Shown here piece after piece: positions 7,356 through 16,368 of a stretch of DNA of 64,000 bases (position 1 is its first letter; every line of letters begins with the position of its first letter). The notes beneath the pieces are model-generated. The model was not told the DNA's origin, made no database searches, and saw only the letters and a program-made list of their open reading frames with translations. Both the position numbers and the translations under genes were made by a program. This stretch comes from Isoptericola cucumis (GTDB lineage Bacteria; Actinomycetota; Actinomycetes; Actinomycetales; Cellulomonadaceae): contig NZ_BMDG01000009.1 of NCBI RefSeq assembly GCF_014635665.1, positions 62,001 to 126,000 of the forward strand, in the 5' to 3' direction.

Positions 7356-10300
7356 GTGTTCCGACTTGCCCGCCTGTCCCTGGCGAACCGCGCCGTCGTC
7401 GCCCTGGCGACGCTCGCGATCTTCGTCTTCGGGATCATGAGCCTGGGTTCCCTCAAGCAGGAGCTCATCCCGTCGCTCGAGCTCCCCGCCGGGGCCGTGG
7501 TCGCCACCTACCCGGGCGCGTCCCCGGAGGTCGTCGAGGAGCGCGTCACCGAGCCGCTCGAGGCCGCCGCCCAGGGCGTCGAGGGGATCGAGTCCGTCGG
7601 ATCCACGGCCTCGACCGGCAGCTCCGTCACGACGGTGCAGTTCGTGTACGGCACCGACATGGACGCCGCCACCCAGCGCCTGCAGACGGCCGTGACCCGC
7701 ACCCAGCAGCAGCTGCCCGAGGACGTCGAGCCGCAGGTGATCACGGGGTCGCTCGACGACCTGCCCGTCATCCAGCTCGCGGCCGCCGGCTCCGAGGGCT
7801 CGGGCGACCCGGTGGACGCCGCGGCGCTCGCGGACACCGTCGAGTCCGTCGTCGTCCCCGCGCTCGAGGACGTCGACGACGTGCGCTCGGTCGCCGTCAC
7901 CGGCGGCGAGACCGACCAGGTGCTGGTCGACGTCGACACCGAGAAGGTGGCGGCCGCGGGCCTGACGACGCAGGACGTCGCCGACGTCCTCAAGGACAAC
8001 GGCGTCGTGCTGCCCGCCGGCACCATCACCGACGACGACGTGACGTACTCGGTCCAGACCGGGTCGGGCATCGACAGCGTCAAGCAGCTCCGGCAGCTGC
8101 CGCTGGTCGCGGACCCGGCCGCGGCCGCGGCGCCGGGCGCGACGAGCACCGGCGACCCGACCGGCGGCACCACCGGGGAGATCGGCGACGGCACCGGCGC
8201 CCCGCCCACCGGGGCCACCGGGGCTGCCGAGGCCCCGCAGGCCCCACAGGCTCCCGAGCCCGTCGCGCTCGCCGACGTCGCGAGCGTCGAGGTCGTCCCC
8301 GTCGAGCCCACCTCCCTCTCCCGCCTCGACGGCGAGCCCTCGCTCGGCGTCGCCATCACCAAGACCCCCGACGGCAACACCGTCGACGTCTCGCACGCTG
8401 TCCAGGAGACCCTGGACGACCTCGGGCCGGAGCTGGAGGCGGACGGCGTGACCACCGCCGTCGTCTTCGACCAGGCGCCGTTCATCGAAGAGTCCATCGA
8501 GGGGCTCGCCACCGAGGGCGGGCTGGGTCTCGTCTTCGCCGTCCTCGTGATCCTCGTCTTCCTGCTCTCGGTGCGCTCCACGCTCGTGTCGGCCGTGTCG
8601 ATCCCGCTGTCGCTGGCGGCGACCTTCCTGGTCATGAACGCCACGGGCTACACGCTGAACATCCTCACGCTCGGCGCCCTGACCATCTCGATCGGCCGCG
8701 TCGTCGACGACGCGATCGTCGTCATCGAGAACATCAAGAGACACCTGTCCTACGGCGAGGAGAAGAAGGCCGCGATCCTCACCGCCGTGCGCGAGGTGGG
8801 CGGCGCGATCGCGGCGTCGACCATCTGCACGGTCGCCGTCTTCGCCCCGATCGCGCTCGTGGGCGGCATGGTGGGCGAGCTGTTCCGGCCGTTCGCCATG
8901 ACCGTGGCGATCGCCATGCTGGCCTCCCTGGTCGTGGCGCTGACGATCGTGCCGGTGCTGGCGTACTGGTTCGTCAAGACGCCCGCCGTCGCCGGCACCC
9001 CGGAGGAGGCCGAGCAGGTGCGCGAGGCCGCCGAGGCCAAGGAGCGCCGCGGCCTCTGGCAGCGTGCGTACGTGCCGAGCCTCGGCGCCGCGCTGCGCCA
9101 CCCGTGGGTGACGCTCGTCGTGGCGGTCGCCGTCCTGGGCGGCACGCTCGCGCTGGTGCCGCGCCTGGAGACCAACTTCATCGGCGACTCCGGCCAGGAC
9201 ACCGTCACCGTCACGCAGACGTTCACGACGGGCGCGTCGCTCGAGGCGCAGGACGCCGCGGCCACCGAGGTCGAGGACGCGCTCGCCGGGGTCGACGCCG
9301 TCGAGAGCGTGCAGACGACCGTCGGCGAGGGCGACGCCGCGCAGGCCGCCTTCATGGGCGGCGGGTCGGCGCCGCAGGCGACGTTCGCGATCACGCTCGA
9401 CCCCGAGGCGGACGGCGTCGCCGCGCAGGACGAGATCCGCGACGCGGTCGAGCCGCTCACCGACGGCGTCACCGACGAGGTGAGCGTCTCCGGCGGCGAC
9501 TCCGGGTTCGGCTCCACCACCGTGGACCTCGTGGTGCAGGCGAACGACGAGGACGACCTGCGGGCCGCGGCCGGGCAGGTCACCGACGCCGTCTCCGACC
9601 TGGACGGCGTGGCCGAGGTCAGCAACGACCTCGCCGCCGCGCAGCAGGTCGTGCAGGTCTCCGTCGACCGCGAGAAGGCGGCCGAGCTGGGCCTGACCGA
9701 GACGCAGGTCTCGGGCCTCGTCGCCGGGGCCATGGAGCCGGAGCAGACCGTCGGCGAGGTCGACCTGGGGGACGGCCCGACCGACGTCGTCGTGAAGACC
9801 GGCGACGCGCCCGCGACCCAGGGCGAGATCTCCGACCTCGAGATCCCGACGGCGGCGGGCACCGTGCCGCTGACCGACGTCGCCACGGTCGAGAAGGTCG
9901 ACGTCCCGACGTCGATCTCCCGCACCGACGGCGAGCGTTCCGCGACCGTCTCGGTCACGCCGCAGACGCAGGACGTGGGCACGCTCAGCACCGAGATCAC
10001 GACCGCGACCGACGCCCTCGACCTGCCCGCGGGCGCGAGCGTCGAGGTGGGCGGCGTCGCGGCGGACCAGGCCGACGCCTTCGCCGACCTGGGGCTGGCT
10101 CTCGTCGCGGCGATCGCGATCGTCTACCTCGTCATGGTGGCGACGTTCGGGTCGCTGGTGCAGCCGCTGATCTTGCTCGTGTCGGTGCCGTTCTCGGCGA
10201 CCGGCGCGCTGCTGGCCCTGCTCGTCTCCGGCACGCCGCTGGGCGTGCCGGCGCTCATCGGCGTGCTCATGCTGGTCGGCATCGTGGTGTCGAACGCCAT

Positions 10301-10715
10301 CGTGCTCATCGACCTCATCAACCAGTACCGCGAGCGCGGACGAGGACTGGACGAGGCGGTGCGCGAGGGCGCCCGCAAGCGGCTGCGGCCCATCGTCATG
10401 ACGGCGCTGGCCACCATCTTCGCGCTGACGCCGATGGCGATCGGCCTCACCGGGGGCGGGGCGTTCATCAGCCAGCCGCTGGCGCTGGTGGTCATCGGCG
10501 GCCTGATCTCCTCGACGCTGCTCACGCTGTTCGTGGTGCCGGTGCTGTACGAGCTCATCGAGCGGCGCAAGGAGCGTCGTCGCAGCCGGCGGGACACGCG
10601 CGCGGTGCGGCGGGCCGAGAAGGCCGCGGCGCGGGCGAAGGAGAAGGCGGAGAAGGCCGCGGCTCTCGCCCGGATGTCCGAGGGCTCGGCCTCCGGGTCG
10701 CCCGACCCCGCCTGA
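7356..10715 (+). CDS. RND-family efflux transporter permease (AcrB/HAE1 type)
   Basis: The 1119-residue inner-membrane RND pump exports hydrophobic compounds using the proton gradient. One transmembrane helix at the N-terminus, two large extracytoplasmic domains and two blocks of about five helices are visible, with the AcrB-type segment GRVVDDAIVVIENIKRH in the first block. An Ala/Gly/Thr/Pro-rich low-complexity insert occurs near residues 245-300. The GTG at 7356 has GGAG 5 nt upstream and opens directly into the conserved FRLARLSLANR segment; the ATG at 7260 would add 32 unrelated residues. No membrane-fusion or outer-membrane partner is nearby, as expected for a Gram-positive. Confidence 0.9.
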   Translation: MFRLARLSLANRAVVALATLAIFVFGIMSLGSLKQELIPSLELPAGAVVATYPGASPEVVEERVTEPLEAAAQGVEGIESVGSTASTGSSVTTVQFVYGTDMDAATQRLQTAVTRTQQQLPEDVEPQVITGSLDDLPVIQLAAAGSEGSGDPVDAAALADTVESVVVPALEDVDDVRSVAVTGGETDQVLVDVDTEKVAAAGLTTQDVADVLKDNGVVLPAGTITDDDVTYSVQTGSGIDSVKQLRQLPLVADPAAAAAPGATSTGDPTGGTTGEIGDGTGAPPTGATGAAEAPQAPQAPEPVALADVASVEVVPVEPTSLSRLDGEPSLGVAITKTPDGNTVDVSHAVQETLDDLGPELEADGVTTAVVFDQAPFIEESIEGLATEGGLGLVFAVLVILVFLLSVRSTLVSAVSIPLSLAATFLVMNATGYTLNILTLGALTISIGRVVDDAIVVIENIKRHLSYGEEKKAAILTAVREVGGAIAASTICTVAVFAPIALVGGMVGELFRPFAMTVAIAMLASLVVALTIVPVLAYWFVKTPAVAGTPEEAEQVREAAEAKERRGLWQRAYVPSLGAALRHPWVTLVVAVAVLGGTLALVPRLETNFIGDSGQDTVTVTQTFTTGASLEAQDAAATEVEDALAGVDAVESVQTTVGEGDAAQAAFMGGGSAPQATFAITLDPEADGVAAQDEIRDAVEPLTDGVTDEVSVSGGDSGFGSTTVDLVVQANDEDDLRAAAGQVTDAVSDLDGVAEVSNDLAAAQQVVQVSVDREKAAELGLTETQVSGLVAGAMEPEQTVGEVDLGDGPTDVVVKTGDAPATQGEISDLEIPTAAGTVPLTDVATVEKVDVPTSISRTDGERSATVSVTPQTQDVGTLSTEITTATDALDLPAGASVEVGGVAADQADAFADLGLALVAAIAIVYLVMVATFGSLVQPLILLVSVPFSATGALLALLVSGTPLGVPALIGVLMLVGIVVSNAIVLIDLINQYRERGRGLDEAVREGARKRLRPIVMTALATIFALTPMAIGLTGGGAFISQPLALVVIGGLISSTLLTLFVVPVLYELIERRKERRRSRRDTRAVRRAEKAAARAKEKAEKAAALARMSEGSASGSPDPA

Positions 10716-10745
10716 CAGGCGCTGCCTGACGGACCCTGCCTGACC

Positions 10746-10783
10746 GGGCCCGTCGGTCCACCGGTCGGTGGACCGACGGGCCC
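10746..10783. terminator. Strong hairpin after RND gene
   Basis: A perfect 16-bp stem (10746-10761 with 10768-10783) closes a 6-nt loop 30 bp after the RND stop codon. It has no T-tract, as is common in high-GC actinobacteria. Confidence 0.75.
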
Positions 10784-10853
10784 ACCGGCCGGTGGTCGAC
10801 GCCCCACCGCCCGGTGGATGTGGGGAGCTCGCCCGGCTCCGTAGCGTCGGGGC

Positions 10854-12054
10854 ATGAGCAGCCCGAGCACGGTCGCCGCGGCGACGCCCGCCCCGCCCGA
10901 CGGCACGTCCCGCGCACCGGTCCCGGACGTGGCCCGGGGCCTCATGCTGGCCCTTGATCGCGCTCGCCAACGTGATGATCTACCTGCACGACCGGCCGTA
11001 CGGGCTGCGCCAGCACGTCGTGGAGGACGGCACGGCGGACAACGTGACGACCGCGCTGCTGGTCACGTTCGTGGACGGCCGTGCGTACCCGCTGTTCGCC
11101 GCGCTCTTCGGCTACGGCCTGGTGCGTATCGCCGACCGCGCCCGGGCGCGGGGCGTCGACGAGCGCGGGGTGACGTCGGTCGTGCGCCGGCGCTCGGCCT
11201 GGCTCGTCGTCTTCGGCCTCGTCCACGCGCTGCTCGCCTTCTCCGGGGACGTCCTGGGCTGGTACGGGCTGCTGGGCGTGGTCCTCGCCGCGAGGACGCG
11301 GGCGAGCGACCGCGTGCTGCTGTGGTGGGCCGCGGTGTGGCTCGTCGTGGCGTCGGCGGTGCAGGGGCTGCTCTACGCCGACCCGCGGATCACCGACCAG
11401 CGGGGCTTCCTGTGGTCGTTCGCCATCGCCGACCCCTTCGAGGCGCTCGGGTGGCGAGCCGTCGAGTGGCTGATGACCCCGGTGGGGCTGCTGTCCGTCG
11501 TGAGTGCGGTGCTCGTCGGGATGTGGGCCGGGAAACGGCGCCTGCTCGAGCGGCCGGAGCGCCACCGGCCGCTGCTGCGCCGCGTCGCCGCGTGGGGGAT
11601 CCCCCTGGGCGTGCTGGGCGGGGTCGGCACCGCGCTCGCGACGGTCCGGGTGTGGGAGCCCGCCGCCCCGGTGGTCGCGCTGCTGGCGTGGGCGCACGTG
11701 CTCACGGGCGTGCTGGGCGGCCTGGGGTACCTCGCGGCGATCGCCCTGGTCGTCTCGCGGCACGACCGCGGTCCCGTGGTGCTCGCGCTGCGGGCCACGG
11801 GGGAGCGGTCGCTGAGCGCCTACCTGTTCCAGACCGTGGTCTTCGCGTCACTGCTGCCCGCGCACGCCCTCGCGCTGGGCGCGACCATGGGCACCTTCGA
11901 GGCCGCGGTCCTGGCGGTCGGCACCTGGCTGGCCACCGTGCTCCTGGCCGTGCTGCTCGCGAGGCGCGGGCGGCCGGGGCCGGCCGAGGCCCTGCTGCGC
12001 CGGCTGCGCGGACGGGAGCCCGGTGGCCGGGAGCTCAGGCGTCCCGGCGCTTGA
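10854..12054 (+). CDS. DUF418-family membrane protein, apparent frameshift near residue 34
   Basis: This is a polytopic membrane protein of the DUF418 type. Translation from the ATG at 10854 gives PVPDVARGLMLAL, the usual start of helix 1, and then runs out of frame. The rest continues one frame over from 10954 (TTG-ATC-GCG, IALANVMIYL...). Removing one T of the TT at 10954-10955 fuses the two into MLALIALANVM, the family's normal N-terminus, so one extra base is present. A TAGCGT box 6 nt before the ATG supports 10854 as the original start. Either this is a sequencing error or the gene is broken; a 366-residue product from the TTG at 10954 is the alternative. The remainder to 12054 is intact. 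Confidence 0.72.
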
Positions 12055-12910
12055 GGGTCACCGCCGCCGCGACGAGCAGCACGACCGTGTACCCGGCGAG
12101 CACGGAGTACCCGACCCACGGATCCAGCAGGACGTCGGACGACGGCCCGGTGGAGATGATCCGCTCGCCCGCGACGCTGGGCAGCAGCTTGTTCACCCAG
12201 TCGGTCCACGCGGCGTCGGAGGCGGCGACGACGATCGAGAAGATGATCGGCAGCACGAAGAAGATCGCCACCAGGGTGAAGATGGCGCCCGCGCTGTGCC
12301 GCATCAGCGCCCCCACGGCCAGGGAGAACGCGGCGACGGTCGCGAGGTAGAGCACGCAGCCGCCCAGGGCGCGCACCTGCTCGGGGTCGGACAGGTCCAC
12401 CGTCAGGTTCGCCGCGTCGAGGATCGGCAGGGTCACCAGGTAGGCGACGCCGAGCGCGAGCGCGATCACCACCACGGTGGTGAGCACGATGACCACGAGC
12501 TTGGCCCACAGCGCGGGCAGCCGCTTCGGCACGGCCGCGAAGGTCGAGCGGATCATCCCCGTCGAGTACTCGTTGGTCACGATCAGCGCGGCGAGCACCG
12601 CGACGGCGAGCTGGGCGAACGAGTAGCCCAGCGTGATCACCGTGGTGCCGGACATGCCCAGGGACTGGAAGCCGGGGTCGTTGTTCATCCCCTCGGCCAT
12701 CTCGGGGGTGTCGGCGGCGAGGCGCATCAGCGACGCCATCATGAGCGCGAACCCGATCATGACCAGCGCCGTGATGACGACCGTCCACACGGTGGAGCGC
12801 AGGGTGCGGAACTTGATCCACTCGGCGCGCAGCACGCGGGCGAACGTCACGCGGTGCACGACGACGGCCGGCGGCGTGGCGGCGGACGTCGTGGGGGTCG
12901 CGGCGGTCAT
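12035..12910 (-). CDS. ABC-2 type transporter permease
   Basis: The 291-residue membrane subunit of an ABC exporter starts with a cytoplasmic segment (FARVLRAEWIKFRTLRSTVWT) typical of ABC-2 permeases, followed by about six hydrophobic helices. Its start overlaps the stop of the upstream ATPase gene by 4 bp, so the two are translationally coupled. The substrate cannot be told from the sequence. Its 3-prime end overlaps the convergent DUF418 gene by 20 bp. Confidence 0.87.
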   Translation of the reverse strand: MTAATPTTSAATPPAVVVHRVTFARVLRAEWIKFRTLRSTVWTVVITALVMIGFALMMASLMRLAADTPEMAEGMNNDPGFQSLGMSGTTVITLGYSFAQLAVAVLAALIVTNEYSTGMIRSTFAAVPKRLPALWAKLVVIVLTTVVVIALALGVAYLVTLPILDAANLTVDLSDPEQVRALGGCVLYLATVAAFSLAVGALMRHSAGAIFTLVAIFFVLPIIFSIVVAASDAAWTDWVNKLLPSVAGERIISTGPSSDVLLDPWVGYSVLAGYTVVLLVAAAVTLKRRDA

Positions 12911-13884
12911 CGGGCCTCTCCCTCGCTCGTGGCGGCCTGCTCGCGCGTGCGGGACGGCTCGGCGGCGGAGACCGCCGCGACGTCTTCGGCGTGGTACTCG
13001 ACGGAGTCGGCGGTGAGGGCCATGTAGGCCTCCTCCAGCGTGGACGCCTGCGGCGTGAGCTCGTGCAGGACGACGCCGGCCGCGGCCGCGGCCTCGCCGA
13101 TGCGCGCCGCCTCCAGCCCGGCGACGTCGAGGGCGCCGTCGTCACCGGCCGTCACCTCGGCACCGTCGCGCCGCAGCGCGTCGGCGAGCGCGGTGGCCTG
13201 CGGCGAGCGGACGCGCACCGTGCGCCGCGACGCGCCGTCGAGCAGCTCCTGCACGGACATGTCGGCGAGGATCCGGCCCCTGCCGATGACGATCACGTGG
13301 TCGGCGGTGAGCGCCACCTCGCTCATGAGGTGGCTGGACAGGAACACCGTGCGGCCCTGCCCGGCGAGGTACTTCGCGAGGTTGCGCACCCACAGCACAC
13401 CCTCGGGGTCGAGCCCGTTGACCGGCTCGTCGAGGATGAGGGTGCGGGGGTCCCCGAGCAGCGCGACGGCGACCCCGAGGCGCTGCCCCATGCCGAGGGA
13501 GAACCCGCCGACCCGCTTGCGCGCGACCGGGGTGAGGCCGGTCAGCTCGATCACCTCGTCCACCCGGGCGGTCGCGATGCCGTGCGTCGCGGCGAGGGCC
13601 TGCAGGTGCTGGCGTGCCGTGCGCCCGGGGTGCACCGCCTTCGCCTCGAGCAGCGCGCCCACCTCCGCCAGCGGGGCGCGGTGCTGCGCGTACGGGCGGC
13701 CGTTGACGGTGACCGTCCCCGCCGTCGGCCGGTCGAGGCCGGTGATCATGCGCATCGTGGTGGACTTCCCCGCCCCGTTGGGGCCCAGGAACCCCGTCAC
13801 GACGCCGGGTCGCACGGTGAACGTCACGTCGTCGACGGCGAGCTTCGGTCCGTAGCGCTTGGTCAGGCCGTGTGCTTCGATCAT
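12907..13884 (-). CDS. ABC transporter ATP-binding protein
   Basis: The 325-residue ATPase energises the adjacent permease. Walker A GPNGAGKST is at 34-42, followed by a signature segment (FSLGMGQR), Walker B (LILDEP) and the D-loop NGLDPEG. The C-terminal 90 residues are the extension seen in exporter-type (DrrA/CcmA-like) ATPases. The ATG at 13884 opens directly at IEAHGLTKRYG; the open frame upstream adds unrelated residues. First gene of a two-gene operon. Confidence 0.9.
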   Translation of the reverse strand: MIEAHGLTKRYGPKLAVDDVTFTVRPGVVTGFLGPNGAGKSTTMRMITGLDRPTAGTVTVNGRPYAQHRAPLAEVGALLEAKAVHPGRTARQHLQALAATHGIATARVDEVIELTGLTPVARKRVGGFSLGMGQRLGVAVALLGDPRTLILDEPVNGLDPEGVLWVRNLAKYLAGQGRTVFLSSHLMSEVALTADHVIVIGRGRILADMSVQELLDGASRRTVRVRSPQATALADALRRDGAEVTAGDDGALDVAGLEAARIGEAAAAAGVVLHELTPQASTLEEAYMALTADSVEYHAEDVAAVSAAEPSRTREQAATSEGEAR

Positions 13885-14061
13885 GTCGCCCCTCGGGGTG
13901 CGTCGTCGCGGGAGCACGGGTCGGAACGAGCCTACGGGCTGCTCGTGCGCGCCGTCACGGGCGAAAGTCCGATCACCGTCGGTGGGATCTGCGGGAACGT
14001 ATCGCGGCGCCCGCGCGTTCCGTACGATGGATCGCAAGGCCAGCGACCCGGCTCTGCACGA

Positions 14062-14079
14062 CCGACGACCCGTCGTCGG
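14062..14079 (+). promoter_or_regulatory. Short hairpin in the leader of the Bax-inhibitor-1 gene
   Basis: CCGACGA-CCCG-TCGTCGG is a perfect 7-bp stem in the leader, 30 bp before the ATG at 14109. A plausible -10 (TACGAT) lies near 14029. Its function is unknown. Confidence 0.3.
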
Positions 14080-14108
14080 CACCCGGCAGCCGCGACCAGG
14101 AGGAGTTC

Positions 14109-14996
14109 ATGAGCAACCCCGTCTTCTCGAACAGCGCCGTCTTCGGCGAGCCCCGCCGCACGGGCGCGCGCCGCGGGGGCACCGCCACCGCGCCGCAGCA
14201 GCCCCAGTACGGGCAGGTCGCCTACGGTGCCGGGGTCGGCACCACCGGCGCCCAGGCGGCCGACGCCGCGTCGCTCGAGAACATGTACCAGTCGCCGTCG
14301 GCCACGACGGCGGACACCAAGCGCCTCACCTACGACGACGTCATCATCAAGACGGGCGGGCTGCTGGCCCTGCTGGTCGTCGTCGCGGCGGCGACGTGGA
14401 ACTTCGCGCCGCAGCTGTGGCCGATCGGCATGATCGCCGGCCTCGTGCTCGGCCTGGTCAACGCGTTCAAGAAGAAGCCCAGCCCCGCGCTCATCACGCT
14501 GTACACCGTCGCGGAGGGTGTGTTCCTCGGCGGCATCTCGCTGGCGTTCGGGTCCATCGCGGTGGGCGACTCCGGCACGTCCGCGTCGGTGATCGTGCTG
14601 CAGGCCGTCGTGGCCACCATGGCGACGTTCGCGGCCGCGCTGTTCCTCTTCAAGTCGGGCAAGGTGCGCGTCACCCCCAAGTTCACGCGCTGGCTGCTCG
14701 TGGCGATGGTCGGCTACCTGGCCTTCTCGCTGGTGAACGTCGTCCTCATGTGGACCGGCGTCGCCGGCGGCGAGTGGGGCCTGCGCTCCGGCCCGTTCGG
14801 GATCATCATCGGGCTCGTCGCCGTCGGGCTCGCGGCCCTGTCGCTGATCATGGACTTCGACTCGATCAAGCGCGGCGTCGAGCAGGGCGTGCCGGCCCAG
14901 TACGCCTGGTCGGCGGCCTTCGGTCTCATCGTCACCCTGGTGTGGCTGTACCTGGAGATCCTGCGCCTCCTCGCCATCTTCAACAGCGGCGACTGA
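14109..14996 (+). CDS. Bax inhibitor-1/YccA family membrane protein
   Basis: The 295-residue protein has a soluble, Gln/Ala-rich N-terminus of about 75 residues and then seven hydrophobic helices, ending with the family's MDFDSIKRGVEQG loop and final helices. Related bacterial proteins are pH-sensitive calcium-leak channels or modulators of membrane proteases; the role here is unknown. The ATG at 14109 is preceded by AGGAGG with good spacing. It is transcribed away from the ABC exporter pair. Confidence 0.88.
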   Translation: MSNPVFSNSAVFGEPRRTGARRGGTATAPQQPQYGQVAYGAGVGTTGAQAADAASLENMYQSPSATTADTKRLTYDDVIIKTGGLLALLVVVAAATWNFAPQLWPIGMIAGLVLGLVNAFKKKPSPALITLYTVAEGVFLGGISLAFGSIAVGDSGTSASVIVLQAVVATMATFAAALFLFKSGKVRVTPKFTRWLLVAMVGYLAFSLVNVVLMWTGVAGGEWGLRSGPFGIIIGLVAVGLAALSLIMDFDSIKRGVEQGVPAQYAWSAAFGLIVTLVWLYLEILRLLAIFNSGD

Positions 14997-15022
14997 CGTC
15001 CGGGCCTCACCCCGGATCACGC

Positions 15023-15050
15023 GGCCGGTCACCCTTCGGGGTGGCCGGCC
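15023..15050. terminator. Shared bidirectional terminator with TTCG loop
   Basis: A 12-bp stem (15023-15034 with 15039-15050, one G-U pair) closes a TTCG tetraloop between two convergent genes. It overlaps the last codons of the minus-strand gene. Confidence 0.75.
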
Positions 15051-15754
15051 GTCGTCGTGCGGGACCGGGTGACGGCCCACGCCACGAGCAGCAGGCCGAC
15101 GGCGGCCAGCACGCCGTGGGAGATGCGGACGGCGGGGGTGCCGAAGAACTGCGGCAGGTACAGCACGAGGCCTGCGGCCGTCACCAGGCCCGCCCGGCGG
15201 CCGCCCGTGCGCCACAGCGCGACGGCCACGAGCACGCCCGCCGCCGCCACGAGGGCCAGCCCGAGCGCGAACACGACCACGGCCGCGGGCTGGTAGCGCA
15301 GCACCTCGACGTCCGCGAGCAGGGCGGGGTCGCCCGTGCGCACCGCGGCCTGCGCGATCGTGCGGATGCCGAAGATCTCCGCGCCGTAGTGCAGCGCGCA
15401 CAGGCCCGCGCCCAGCCAGGCGGTCACGACGGCCGCCGTCGCCGCCCGGGTGCCGTGCCGGCCGCCGGCCGGCGGGGTCCGGTCGCGCAGGACGGTGCGC
15501 AGCCCCAGGAAGGTCGGGGCGAGCAGGCCGAGCCCGGCGATGCCGCACAGGTGGGCGATCACCCAGCGGTCGGACGCGAGGTCGGCGGCGAGCGCGAGGC
15601 TCGGGACGGTCTCGTCCGGCCACGGCCGCAGGAGGGGAAAGGCCAGGAGGAGGAGCGCGGCGCCGACGGCGCCGAGCGCGGTCCAGCGGACGGCCCGGCG
15701 ACCGGCCCGGCCGGCCTCGGTCGAGGGGCGGGTGGTGACGGCGGGCGTGGTCAT
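15029..15754 (-). CDS. Integral membrane protein, function unknown
   Basis: The 241-residue protein has about six hydrophobic helices, with the first loop containing PWPDETVPSLALAADLASDRWVIAHL. I do not recognise a characterised family. Its ATG overlaps the stop of the TetR gene upstream (ATGA), so it is the last gene of a hydrolase-TetR-membrane protein operon and is likely controlled by that regulator. Confidence 0.75.
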   Translation of the reverse strand: MTTPAVTTRPSTEAGRAGRRAVRWTALGAVGAALLLLAFPLLRPWPDETVPSLALAADLASDRWVIAHLCGIAGLGLLAPTFLGLRTVLRDRTPPAGGRHGTRAATAAVVTAWLGAGLCALHYGAEIFGIRTIAQAAVRTGDPALLADVEVLRYQPAAVVVFALGLALVAAAGVLVAVALWRTGGRRAGLVTAAGLVLYLPQFFGTPAVRISHGVLAAVGLLLVAWAVTRSRTTTAGHPEG

Positions 15755-16368
15755 GACCGCTCCTCGCGGGCGGTGGAGGCGGGCGCGTCGCCGAGGTCGG
15801 CGACGCCGGAGACGAGCATGTCGACCAGCACGTCGAAGCTGCGGTCGAGGTCCTCGGGCAGCCGGAATCCGGCGGCGAGCTCGAGCGTGACGAAGCCGTG
15901 GATGCCGGCGCGCACCGCGCGGACGGCGTCGACCGTGCGCGCCTCGGGGAGCCCGAAGCCGCGCAGGACGGCGCCGACGATCGCGACCACGCGGGCGCCC
16001 GCCGCGCGGTGCTCGGCCTCCTCCGGGGCGTCGGGGTCGGGGGCGAGCTGGGTGGCGGCGTACCGGCCGGGGTGCTCGCGGGCGTAGTCGCGCCAGGCCC
16101 CGGCCAGGGCGCGCAGGGCGTCGGGGCCGGAGCGGCCGACGGTCGCCGCGGCGCTCGTCGCCGCCATCTCCTCCAGCGTGACGACCGCGACGTGCCGCCG
16201 CAGCGCCGCCAGGGAGCCGACGTGCTTGTACAGGCTCGGCGTCGCGACGCCGGCCGTGGCGGCGACCTTGGCGAGCGTGAGGTCCGCGAGGCCGCGCGGG
16301 CCGCCGGCGTCCACCAGGTCGAGGGCGATGCCGACCACCGCGTCGCGGGAGAGGCCGGCCCTAGGCAC
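15751..16368 (-). CDS. TetR/AcrR family regulator with WHG-type C-terminal domain
   Basis: The 205-residue repressor has an N-terminal HTH (LADLTLAKVAATAGVATPSL then YKHVGSLAALRRH, about 25-60) and a C-terminal ligand domain containing the IHGFVTLELAAGF stretch typical of WHG-domain TetR proteins. The GTG at 16368 was chosen because the domain begins right after it and the upstream hydrolase gene ends at 16361; its Shine-Dalgarno is weak, consistent with translational coupling. It probably controls its own operon. Confidence 0.82.
   Translation of the reverse strand: MPRAGLSRDAVVGIALDLVDAGGPRGLADLTLAKVAATAGVATPSLYKHVGSLAALRRHVAVVTLEEMAATSAAATVGRSGPDALRALAGAWRDYAREHPGRYAATQLAPDPDAPEEAEHRAAGARVVAIVGAVLRGFGLPEARTVDAVRAVRAGIHGFVTLELAAGFRLPEDLDRSFDVLVDMLVSGVADLGDAPASTAREERS

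Noticed and set aside
5762-7507. N-terminal extension of the 3260-5761 gene to 7507
   Set aside because: It lies antisense to the MFS gene; the Shine-Dalgarno and signal peptide place the start at 5761.
7305-10970. 1221-codon minus-strand open frame opposite the RND gene
   Set aside because: Low-complexity Arg/Gly/Asp/His composition, no domain; shadow of the RND gene.
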